Shown here in pieces: positions 1-4,813 of a DNA stretch of 5,109 nucleotides. Location: assembly GCA_945971355.1 (NCBI GenBank), contig CAMFPD010000167.1:1-5109 (forward strand), given 5' to 3'. The notes below the pieces were generated by a model. It was not told where the DNA came from, ran no database searches, and worked only from the letters and a program-made list of their open reading frames with translations. The position numbers were made by a program, and so were the translations under genes. This DNA comes from an uncultured Lachnobacterium sp. (GTDB lineage Bacteria > Bacillota > Clostridia > Lachnospirales > Lachnospiraceae). Positions within the stretch are counted from its first letter, which is position 1. Every line of letters begins with the position of its first letter.

Positions 1-112
1 TCTTCATTGTAGAATTTGTCTTATCTGGAGTACTTCCAGCAGTTGAAGAACAACCTAGAAGAAGTGTTGAAAATATAAGTATTGAAAGAGATAAATTAAT
101 AATTTTTTTCAC
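1..112 (-). CDS. Lipoprotein, N-terminal fragment (runs off left edge)
   Basis: Only the first 37 codons are inside the window. The reading frame starts at a GTG (112-110). Eight bases upstream is a clean Shine-Dalgarno AGGAG (125-121), which makes this start convincing despite the short length. The product opens with a lysine pair (M-K-K), then a hydrophobic stretch at about residues 4-19, then a lipobox L-L-G-C with the cysteine at residue 21. A Ser/Thr/Gly-rich linker (S-S-T-A-G-S-T-P) follows. This is a textbook type II signal peptide: the protein would be cleaved before Cys21, lipidated and anchored on the outer face of the membrane. The mature domain lies outside the window, so its role (solute-binding protein, small surface lipoprotein or other) cannot be told. 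No convincing promoter was found in the 120 bases upstream. Confidence 0.85.
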   Translation of the reverse strand, partial: MKKIINLSLSILIFSTLLLGCSSTAGSTPDKTNSTMK

Positions 113-229
113 AAAATCAGCTCCTAAAATTTATTTTAATATTCCTACAACATGTCTACAAATTCACTATTTGTTATTTGAGTCAGCTGTTGGATCTATT
201 CAACGGTAAAATCAGTCCACTCAATAAAA

Positions 230-259
230 TTATAATTAGTGTATCACAACTAATTATAA
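230..259. repeat. Perfect 11-bp inverted repeat, 8-base spacer
   Basis: TTATAATTAGT at 230-240 is the exact reverse complement of ACTAATTATAA at 249-259. The spacer is GTATCACA. The repeat is AT-only apart from one G/C pair, so it would make a weak RNA hairpin and is more likely a protein-binding palindrome or part of the larger palindrome cluster. Its right arm overlaps the next inverted repeat by three bases. It lies about 118 bp upstream of the lipoprotein start. Confidence 0.6.
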
Positions 260-314
260 AAGCCAAACAATGCTACATATAATGTTATATGTAATGCGCA
301 TCATTTGGCTTTTA
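257..314. terminator. Long imperfect palindrome, possible bidirectional terminator
   Basis: The outer arms TAAAAGCCAAA (257-267) and TTTGGCTTTTA (304-314) pair over 11 bp. After a 2x2 internal mismatch, ATGC (270-273) pairs with GCAT (298-301). Then TACATATAA (274-282) pairs with TTATATGTA (285-293), leaving a TG centre and a 4-base bulge (294-297). In total about 24 pairs form. The arms end in T runs on both strands, as in a bidirectional Rho-independent terminator. The stem begins only four bases after the stop of the broken minus-strand frame at 319, which fits a terminator for that lost gene. The long AT-rich upper stem is unusual for a terminator, so a mobile palindromic repeat is the alternative. 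Confidence 0.5.
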
Positions 315-318
315 GCTC

Positions 319-552
319 TTATCTAAATTCTGCATTATTTCTTTTTAGAAAATTTAAATCATTTCCGTAGGTCATAGCTAACTCACTATCGTTATCCAGG
401 AAAAGTTCATATTCATCTGAGCTTGAGTATTCAATTATTTAAGCCCGGACTACCGAGCAATAACATATCTTTTCAGCATAAATAGTACTCCTTCCATTTC
501 TTGTTGGGATAACTATAACACTGTATGTGTGGTTATGGGGGCTCGACCTCGT
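319..552 (-). pseudogene. Possible decayed coding remnant
   Basis: One minus-strand frame is open from 552 to 319 except for a single TAA at 441-439. The downstream part (438-319) encodes 39 residues ending in a natural stop. It reads like real protein: acidic, with D-E-Y-E-L-F-L-D-N-D and then L-A-M-T-Y-G-N-D-L-N-F-L. The upstream 37 codons have no ATG, GTG or TTG start and are less protein-like. A terminator-like palindrome begins four bases after the stop. I do not recognise the family. It may be the C-terminal relic of a small gene, or simply chance open frame in AT-rich DNA. No function is assigned. Confidence 0.3.
450..479 (-). other. Nine-codon mini-ORF with strong ribosome binding site
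   Basis: ATG at 479-477 is preceded by AAGGAG (493-488) with an 8-base gap, an excellent initiation signal. The frame encodes only M-L-K-R-Y-V-I-A-R before TAG (452-450). It overlaps the broken frame at 319-552 in another register. The likeliest reading is the authentic start of a small gene whose body has been shifted out of frame. If so, the acidic C-terminal piece at 438-319 would be its tail. A leader peptide is possible, but no gene follows closely downstream. Confidence 0.3.
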
Positions 553-602
553 TTATAAATTAAAGATGCTCCGTGTATTTAGACTATGATTAGTTTGATT
601 AT

Positions 603-637
603 TATAAGCTAGATAAGAGAAGAAAGAGCAGCTTATA
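603..637. repeat. 8-bp inverted repeat around a purine-rich spacer
   Basis: TATAAGCT (603-610) is the exact reverse complement of AGCTTATA (630-637). The 19-base spacer is almost all purine. It lies just upstream of the candidate transporter promoter, so an operator or activator site is conceivable. In AT-rich DNA a repeat of this size can also arise by chance. Confidence 0.3.
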
Positions 638-643
638 TTACAA

Positions 644-672
644 TTGACCGGTTATATCTATTGTGTTAAACT
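644..672 (+). promoter_or_regulatory. Candidate sigma-A promoter of the MFS gene
   Basis: TTGACC (644-649, five of six consensus) is followed after exactly 17 bases by TAAACT (667-672, four of six). Transcription would start near 679, giving a leader of roughly 135 bases before the ATG at 814. It is the best-spaced pair I found upstream of this gene. Confidence 0.45.
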
Positions 673-752
673 CAAACCATATATAACAGATTCAGAGGTT
701 ATCCATAATATGAAACATTGATTATTTGCTAATTCAATATGGACAGAATTGT

Positions 753-770
753 AGCTACAGATATGTAGCT
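753..770 (+). promoter_or_regulatory. Small hairpin in the transporter leader
   Basis: AGCTACA (753-759) and TGTAGCT (764-770) are perfect 7-bp arms around the tetraloop GATA. The hairpin lies 28 bases before the ribosome binding site of the transporter. It could be an operator palindrome or an RNA hairpin in the leader. A nine-codon frame without a ribosome binding site (739-768, M-D-R-I-V-A-T-D-M) ends inside its second arm. Confidence 0.35.
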
Positions 771-798
771 TAGTTTGATTGCATTTGATTTAGTAAAT

Positions 799-804
799 AA
801 GGAG
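799..804 (+). promoter_or_regulatory. Ribosome binding site fixing the MFS start
   Basis: AAGGAG lies nine bases before ATG 814. An in-frame TTG at 775 would place this site inside the coding region, so translation from 775 is unlikely. Confidence 0.85.
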
Positions 805-813
805 AATGATTTT

Positions 814-1986
814 ATGTTAAAGAAAATTGATAGCTACGATGGAGTCTGTTTTTTTAATGGGCTTATCTTTTATGCGCCTGTGGCGCTTCTTATCAGAACA
901 CAGGCAGGTGTTTCTAACTCAACTTTTTTTATACTTCAGGCAATACTTTCTCTGGCAATTTTTCTGGGGGAGATTCCAACAGGATTAATAACAGACAAAA
1001 TAGGATATAAAAAGTCAATTGTTCTGTCACAGACAGTAATGCTCTTGGCTCGTATTATGCTAATGCTTGCATTTTTACATCATTCTATATGGTTATTTGT
1101 TATGGAAGCTATTATTGAAGGTGTAGGAGCATGTTTTTCATCGGGAACCTGTGAGGCATATATATACAGTACATATGGAGAGGATATGTTTGCGAAAAAA
1201 TCAGCGCATTCAGGTAACTTTGGGACGGCAGGCTTTATCATCAGCACAATAATATATGTGTTTATTTATAAATATTGGGGAATGAACGGACTACTCATCG
1301 CAACAATTATTTCTGGCATTGTGGCAGAAATTTGTTCAATTGGACTAGTTGAGAAAAAAGAAGTTTGTATGGATTCTTTTAATAAGGATGATGTCTCGGC
1401 TCCTGATTTACGGGAAATTGCATATTTTTTTATTAATCGGGAGACGAGAAGTATATTGATTTTGTTGTCGCTTTTTAGTCTAATATGGATACTTATTAAC
1501 TTCTTTTATGTTGAGAAATTGGTATTGATGGGAATATCCGAGGAATGGATATCTGTAATTATTCTAAGCTATTCAATGATTCAGATGCTAGCGGAACCTA
1601 TTATCTCATTGAACCAAAAAATATCTAAAAACAAGGCTTTTAGTTTGTTTTTTGTACTGGCAGGAATTATCGTGATCCTGCTTGGAATTGTTGATAATAA
1701 AGTAATTAGTATTTGTATTATGTGTATTACACCTTTGTTTGTGTCGGTGCCTGAATATTTACTTATGGAACGTGAGAACAAGCTGATAGACGATATGGAT
1801 ATGAATGATAACAGAGCGGCTTCCTTGTCAACTTTAAATATGGGGGTAAATATCGTAGAGATAATTGCTCTATTTCTATCATCTCTTTTCAGTATTGCTA
1901 CGATAAAATGGTGCTTTGTTGTAGCCGGAGTTTTACTCATGATTTCCACTGCTATCGTGGCTAAGAATTCTATGTGGAAATATTAA
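814..1986 (+). CDS. Major facilitator superfamily (MFS) transporter
   Basis: This encodes a 390-residue polytopic membrane protein, the normal size for a 12-helix MFS carrier. Hydrophobic segments lie at about residues 11-28, 36-56, 70-88, 91-110, 135-153, 157-177, 210-232, 240-262, 275-291, 295-315, 335-361 and 364-384, with a charged central loop at 178-208. After helix 2 there is a good motif A, G57-L-I-T-D61-K-I-G64-Y-K-K. The S-G-T-C-E-A-Y-I-Y block at 110-118 resembles the SGxxEALIYD block of a Firmicutes MFS group that includes putative drug exporters. The N-D-N-R-A-A-S-L-S-T-L segment at 331-341 precedes helix 11 as in that group. It is probably a proton-driven exporter in the cytoplasmic membrane. 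Its substrate cannot be read from sequence, and I make no resistance claim. It stands alone between minus-strand genes. ATG 814 is chosen because AAGGAG lies nine bases before it. Confidence 0.88.
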   Translation: MLKKIDSYDGVCFFNGLIFYAPVALLIRTQAGVSNSTFFILQAILSLAIFLGEIPTGLITDKIGYKKSIVLSQTVMLLARIMLMLAFLHHSIWLFVMEAIIEGVGACFSSGTCEAYIYSTYGEDMFAKKSAHSGNFGTAGFIISTIIYVFIYKYWGMNGLLIATIISGIVAEICSIGLVEKKEVCMDSFNKDDVSAPDLREIAYFFINRETRSILILLSLFSLIWILINFFYVEKLVLMGISEEWISVIILSYSMIQMLAEPIISLNQKISKNKAFSLFFVLAGIIVILLGIVDNKVISICIMCITPLFVSVPEYLLMERENKLIDDMDMNDNRAASLSTLNMGVNIVEIIALFLSSLFSIATIKWCFVVAGVLLMISTAIVAKNSMWKY

Positions 1987-2043
1987 TAAAGTATTTTCCT
2001 GTTTTAAGATTCTTTAAAGAACAATGGCACATTGAAGGTATAA

Positions 2044-2075
2044 AATGAAAAATAGGGGTGGATAAGTCACCCCTA
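2044..2075 (-). terminator. Rho-independent terminator of the nfo-LUD transcript
   Basis: TAGGGGTG (2053-2060) pairs with CACCCCTA (2068-2075) around a 7-base loop. Read on the minus strand, the GC-rich stem is followed by a T-rich tract (2052-2044). It lies 24 bases past the LUD stop. On the plus strand the stem is followed by CTGCTCTT, which is not T-rich, so its use by the transporter gene is doubtful. No other plus-strand terminator was found for that gene. Confidence 0.8.
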
Positions 2076-2098
2076 CTGCTCTTATCTGATTGAAAATA

Positions 2099-2716
2099 TT
2101 AGTATCCCAATGCCTCATCCACAAGAATTACATGTATTCTATCCTTATGTCTTGAGTATCTTGTTATCAGGAACTGACAACAGATTGTATCAGGAGATTT
2201 ACATTCTATGCATGAGCCTGTCTTTACACATGGCAGGTCTAATTTAAAGCGCTTTACATTGAGTCGTGCTGCTTCGTTTCTGGCGCGTTTCATGGCAGAG
2301 TCTACATCTGCTGTAACTTTATTCATGCCTACAATTAAAACAAGTTTTTTAGGGCCGTATGCGTACGCAGAAACACGATTGGAATTTCCGTCGATATTTA
2401 CCAAAATACCGTCTTCTGTAATTGCATTTGTACTTCCTAAATATACGTCAGCGTTATATGCAAATAACTCAGCTTCACGCTTGTTTTCCATAGCATCCCT
2501 ATCGCAGTACTCATAATTACCACTCTTAAGAGCCTCAGCAAGACCTATCTCAAGTACAGACATGGAGCCGCCCTTTGTGACTTTACTGTTTTCAGGAATG
2601 AGCTCTAATGCTTTTTTGAGGGCATCTTCCTTGGTTTTTACATAATATCCATCCATATTTCGGGATTTTAAGCCCTTTATTACCTTTTGTGCTAATGCTT
2701 CATTGTTACTGTTCAT
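2099..2716 (-). CDS. LUD-domain protein (lactate utilization family, LutC/YkgG-like)
   Basis: This encodes a 205-residue soluble protein of the LUD family (PF02589, formerly DUF162). Conserved blocks are V-T-K-G-G-S at 46-51, G-S-T-N-A-I-T-E-D-G at 94-103, N-I-D-G-N-S-N-R-V at 107-115, Y-G-P-K-K at 120-124 and V-G-M-N-K-V-T-A-D at 129-137. Near the C-terminus is a cysteine cluster, P-C163-x5-C169-x2-C172-x6-C179-C180, that could bind a metal or an Fe-S cluster. Family members such as LutC act in L-lactate oxidation with LutA and LutB. Neither partner is here, so a lactate role is not supported by context and the true function is open. It follows nfo after a 91-base gap and is probably cotranscribed. 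An in-frame ATG at 2737 lacks a good ribosome binding site. ATG 2716 has GGGAG seven bases upstream and is preferred. Confidence 0.85.
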   Translation of the reverse strand: MNSNNEALAQKVIKGLKSRNMDGYYVKTKEDALKKALELIPENSKVTKGGSMSVLEIGLAEALKSGNYEYCDRDAMENKREAELFAYNADVYLGSTNAITEDGILVNIDGNSNRVSAYAYGPKKLVLIVGMNKVTADVDSAMKRARNEAARLNVKRFKLDLPCVKTGSCIECKSPDTICCQFLITRYSRHKDRIHVILVDEALGY

Positions 2717-2723
2717 TTTCTTA

Positions 2724-2728
2724 CTCCC
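2724..2728 (-). promoter_or_regulatory. Ribosome binding site fixing the LUD start
   Basis: GGGAG read on the minus strand sits seven bases before ATG 2716. It would lie inside the coding region if the upstream ATG 2737 were used, and that upstream ATG has no comparable site. Confidence 0.6.
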
Positions 2729-2762
2729 ATTGTTCATACTATTAGTTGCTTTGTTCTGTTTT

Positions 2763-2784
2763 CTGATTAAGGTTTACTAATCAG
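2763..2784. repeat. 7-bp inverted repeat between nfo and the LUD gene
   Basis: CTGATTA (2763-2769) and TAATCAG (2778-2784) are perfect arms around eight bases. On the minus strand the hairpin is followed by AAAACAG, not a T run, so it is not a good terminator between the two genes. It may be an mRNA processing or stability element, or a chance repeat. Confidence 0.35.
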
Positions 2785-2807
2785 CGTTTTACCCGCAATT
2801 TATCAGA

Positions 2808-3638
2808 CTACTTCTGCCATGATTTAATCATTTCAATTTCCTTTGCATATCCGGCATCATCGTTTGGTGTTTCCAATATGAAAGGAAGTCCCTGAACTCT
2901 GGGATTATTGACAATTTTTCTAAAAGCATCATTGCCAATATGTCCCTCTCCTATCTTTTCGTGTCGGTCCTTGTGAGCACCGCATGGATTCATACTGTCA
3001 TTAATGTGAATTGCCTTCAGGTATTCAAGGCCAATCACCTGGTCAAACTCATCCAGGACCTCGTCAAAATCATTTACTATGTCATAACCGCCATCCCAGA
3101 CATGACATGTGTCAAGGCATACACCTATGTGGGATTTATCCTTTACGCCGTCAATTATTGATTTTAGTTCCTCGAAATTGCGCCCAATTTCTGTGCCTTT
3201 TCCTGCCATGGTCTCAAGCAAAATGGTGGTGGTCATCTCAGGAAACATCGCTTCATTTATTGCCTCTGTAATTATCGAAATGGCAGCTTCTACCCCCTGC
3301 CCCACATGTGAGCCTGGATGGAAATTGTAATATTGGTTAGGGGTGTACTCCATTCGTTTCATATCGTCAATAAGCATATTTTTAGCGAATTCGCGTATGT
3401 CCGGCTTGTCAGAGCACAGATTCATGGTATATGGAGCATGTGCCACTAATTTTCCAAATCCATTTTGTTCTATATATTCCATTAGTTTATGGGCATCAGC
3501 GGGGTCAATGTCTTTTGCCTTCCCACCTCGGGGATTTCTTGTAAAAAAAGCGAAGGTGTTTCCACCAAGCTTGGTAGCGGCTTTTCCCATTGCAAGAAAG
3601 CCTTTAGTTGATGATAAGTGATTTCCGATATATATCAT
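2808..3638 (-). CDS. nfo: Endonuclease IV (deoxyribonuclease IV, AP endonuclease family 2)
   Basis: This encodes 276 residues, the usual size for Nfo. The enzyme cuts the backbone 5' to abasic sites in DNA and removes 3' blocking groups during base excision repair, using three zinc ions in a TIM barrel. All nine expected metal ligands are present: H67 (in H-A-P-Y), H107 (N-F-H-P-G-S-H), E142 (L-L-E-T-M-A-G), D176 and H179 (C-L-D-T-C-H), H211 (H-I-N-D-S), D224 and H226 (K-D-R-H-E) and E256 (L-E-T-P). The three family signatures at 139-147, 172-185 and 211-229 are intact, so an active enzyme is expected. ATG 3638 has TAGGAG five bases upstream. A TTG at 3653 is rejected because the ribosome binding site lies within that extension. 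It heads a probable two-gene unit with the LUD gene. Confidence 0.96.
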   Translation of the reverse strand: MIYIGNHLSSTKGFLAMGKAATKLGGNTFAFFTRNPRGGKAKDIDPADAHKLMEYIEQNGFGKLVAHAPYTMNLCSDKPDIREFAKNMLIDDMKRMEYTPNQYYNFHPGSHVGQGVEAAISIITEAINEAMFPEMTTTILLETMAGKGTEIGRNFEELKSIIDGVKDKSHIGVCLDTCHVWDGGYDIVNDFDEVLDEFDQVIGLEYLKAIHINDSMNPCGAHKDRHEKIGEGHIGNDAFRKIVNNPRVQGLPFILETPNDDAGYAKEIEMIKSWQK

Positions 3639-3643
3639 ATTTT

Positions 3644-3649
3644 CTCCTA
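3644..3649 (-). promoter_or_regulatory. Ribosome binding site fixing the nfo start
   Basis: TAGGAG read on the minus strand lies five bases before ATG 3638. It sits inside the extension that would be created by starting at TTG 3653, which argues for the ATG. Confidence 0.85.
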
Positions 3650-3710
3650 ACAAAATTTTGGTGATTATTTGAAAGATTACGCAAAAACTATGTGTTTTTA
3701 CACCGCATAT

Positions 3711-3740
3711 ATCATATCACATATAGGAGGGATTGCTCAA
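3711..3740 (-). promoter_or_regulatory. Candidate nfo promoter
   Basis: On the minus strand TTGAGC (3740-3735, four of six) is followed after 18 bases by TATGAT (3716-3711, five of six). The start point would be about 65-70 bases before the ATG. The -35 directly abuts the T tract of the degV terminator, so nfo appears to be separately transcribed. A TATCACAT half-site (plus strand 3715-3722) overlaps the upstream edge of the -10. Confidence 0.5.
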
Positions 3741-3793
3741 ACAAAAATAATCCTCTTATTATGCAACTTAGCGGCTGCAATTGAGAGGATTAT
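3741..3793 (-). terminator. Rho-independent terminator of degV
   Basis: ATAATCCTCT (read on the minus strand from 3793 to 3784) pairs perfectly with AGAGGATTAT (3756-3747) over 10 bp, and the RNA continues into TTTTTG. The large loop holds an inner TGCA/TGCA pairing. It begins 14 bases after the degV stop. A second copy of TCCTCTTAT directly after the stop (3807-3799) can compete for the same 3' arm. Confidence 0.8.
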
Positions 3794-3807
3794 CTTGTAT
3801 AAGAGGA

Positions 3808-4641
3808 CTATTTTTTTACGAAGCTCATCATCAAAGCATCTGGACCAATATGCGTTCCTATTATTGGCCCTACATTATGAAGTGAACTTTCGTTTAGATT
3901 GAACTTCTCCATTGTTTCATTCATGAAGGACGCTCCCTTTGCTTCATTATTGCTATGACCGAACATAACTGGAAGCTCATCTGATATTTCATTATCGTTA
4001 AGGAAAGACTGCATTCCAGCTTTGGCAGCCTTGAGGCCACGAACCTTCATCTTACATTCAATGACTCCGTCTTTAAGCCAGAGAACTGGTTTTATTCCAA
4101 TTACATCTCCGATATTTGCTATTACAGGAGATACTCTTCCACCCTTTTTCAGGTACTTCATATCTGCTGGTACCCCTGTTAAAAAGATACGGCTTCTAAT
4201 CTCAAGGAGCTTCTGCTCAATCTCTTCAACCGTGAAGTTTTCAGCCCTAAGTTTAACAGCATAGTTGACAATCATTCTCTGAGATAGAGATGCCTGAAGG
4301 GAATCTACTATAAAAATTCTGTCGTATTCTGCCATATTTTTTGCAAGTACGGCACAGTTATATGTTCCAGATAATTTTGAGGAAATAGTTATAACAAGTA
4401 CGTCTTCATTTTTTTCCTTGGCACTTTCAAAAATGGTGAGGTATTTATCAGGAGACGGCTGACTGGAAGCAGGCAGTGTTGCTGCTTCTTCGAGTTTTTT
4501 GTAGAACTTTTCAAAAGACTCTTCTGTATTCCCCTCAATTGTTTCATCTTCGAAGCTGGATGAAAGTGCAATCAATTCAATATTCATTGCTTTGGCTTCT
4601 GACTCAAGGATATCTGACGCAGTATCTGTAATAATAATCAT
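3808..4641 (-). CDS. DegV family protein, FakB-like fatty acid-binding protein
   Basis: This encodes 277 residues, the normal DegV length. DegV/FakB proteins bind one fatty acid in the cytoplasm. With the kinase FakA they present it for phosphorylation to acyl-phosphate, which feeds phospholipid synthesis. Visible signatures are I-T-D-T-A-S-D at 4-10, S-S-Q-P-S-P at 59-64, I-S-S-K-L-S-G-T-Y at 86-94, V-D-S at 112-114, Y-L-K-K-G-G-R-V-S at 163-171, K-P-V-L at 184-187 and G-T-H-I-G-P-D-A-L at 262-270. R169 and H264 fit the conserved Arg and His of the family's phosphate and partner sites. No fakA is in the window; FakB paralogues are often unlinked. The start ATG 4641 has GGAGG five bases upstream. 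A TTG at 4653 would absorb that site and is rejected. It is divergent from a TetR gene whose presumed operator overlaps its promoter. Confidence 0.92.
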   Translation of the reverse strand: MIIITDTASDILESEAKAMNIELIALSSSFEDETIEGNTEESFEKFYKKLEEAATLPASSQPSPDKYLTIFESAKEKNEDVLVITISSKLSGTYNCAVLAKNMAEYDRIFIVDSLQASLSQRMIVNYAVKLRAENFTVEEIEQKLLEIRSRIFLTGVPADMKYLKKGGRVSPVIANIGDVIGIKPVLWLKDGVIECKMKVRGLKAAKAGMQSFLNDNEISDELPVMFGHSNNEAKGASFMNETMEKFNLNESSLHNVGPIIGTHIGPDALMMSFVKK

Positions 4642-4646
4642 ATTTA

Positions 4647-4651
4647 CCTCC
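4647..4651 (-). promoter_or_regulatory. Ribosome binding site fixing the degV start
   Basis: GGAGG read on the minus strand lies five bases before ATG 4641. It would fall inside the extension from TTG 4653. Confidence 0.85.
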
Positions 4652-4668
4652 AACTATTCAATCAGTTT

Positions 4669-4697
4669 AATATGTGATATAATTTGTATCACATCAA
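4669..4697 (-). promoter_or_regulatory. Candidate degV promoter
   Basis: On the minus strand TTGATG (4697-4692, four of six) and CATATT (4674-4669, four of six) are 17 bases apart. The match is moderate. The spacer is almost wholly occupied by the palindrome at 4672-4694, so a bound repressor would block polymerase. Confidence 0.4.
4672..4694. promoter_or_regulatory. Probable TetR-type operator, site 1
   Basis: ATGTGATA (4672-4679) and TATCACAT (4687-4694) are perfect 8-bp inverted arms around TAATTTG, 23 bp in all. The size and symmetry fit a TetR-family dimer. It lies between divergent degV and tetR and between the candidate degV -35 and -10. Binding by the adjacent TetR is inferred. Confidence 0.65.
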
Positions 4698-4746
4698 ATT
4701 ACATGAGTTGAATTATATCATTATAAAAAAAGGTTTCAATGGGTTA

Positions 4747-4769
4747 ATGTGAGACAAAATGTATCATTT
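4747..4769. promoter_or_regulatory. Degenerate second operator copy, site 2
   Basis: This 23-bp stretch matches site 1 at 17 of 23 positions without gaps, sharing ATGTGA at its left end and TGTATCA on the right. The two sites are 75 bp apart start to start. It lies 44 bp before the tetR ATG, where it could serve autoregulation. It is less symmetrical than site 1, so weaker binding is expected. Confidence 0.45.
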
Positions 4770-4813
4770 TAACTACAGTGATAATAGGACTATTACAAGA
4801 TTTGAGGTTAAAG

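Larger units (their letters stand above)
113..813. other. 700-base stretch without an intact gene
   Basis: This stretch separates the minus-strand lipoprotein gene from the plus-strand transporter gene, so it must contain the upstream regions of both. Bases 113-229 are AT-rich leader and promoter DNA of the lipoprotein gene with no clear -35/-10 pair. Bases 230-314 hold two adjoining inverted repeats. Bases 319-552 read as a broken minus-strand frame. Bases 553-813 are the transporter upstream region, with an 8-bp-arm inverted repeat at 603-637, a candidate promoter at 644-672 and a hairpin at 753-770. I saw no tRNA, riboswitch of a known class, or insertion sequence here. Confidence 0.6.

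Noticed and set aside
590..780. 11-base direct repeat TTAGTTTGATT at 590-600 and 770-780
   Set aside because: It is AT-rich and within chance expectation. The copies have no consistent relation to promoter or ribosome binding site.
775..813. TTG start adding 13 residues to the MFS transporter
   Set aside because: The AAGGAG ribosome binding site at 799-804 lies inside this extension and points to ATG 814.
1581..1949. 122-codon open frame on the minus strand inside the transporter gene
   Set aside because: It is fully antisense to a convincing 12-helix MFS gene. Its Ile/Ser-rich composition is what the complement of a hydrophobic membrane protein gives. No ribosome binding site was noted.
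2010..2021. 12-base palindrome TTCTTTAAAGAA after the transporter stop, considered as its terminator
   Set aside because: It has no loop, no GC-rich stem and no following T run. It is too weak to call a terminator.
315..2087. Direct repeat GCTCTTATCT at 315-324 and 2078-2087 flanking the transporter, considered as possible insertion or attachment ends
   Set aside because: A 10-base match is expected several times by chance in 5 kb of AT-rich DNA. No recombinase or other mobile-element gene lies between the copies.
2208..2516. 102-codon plus-strand frame opposite the LUD gene
   Set aside because: It mirrors a conserved LUD coding region and resembles no family. It is a shadow frame.
2940..3621. 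Several plus-strand open frames opposite nfo
   Set aside because: The nfo frame has every catalytic residue and family signature. The opposite frames overlap one another and have no recognisable content.
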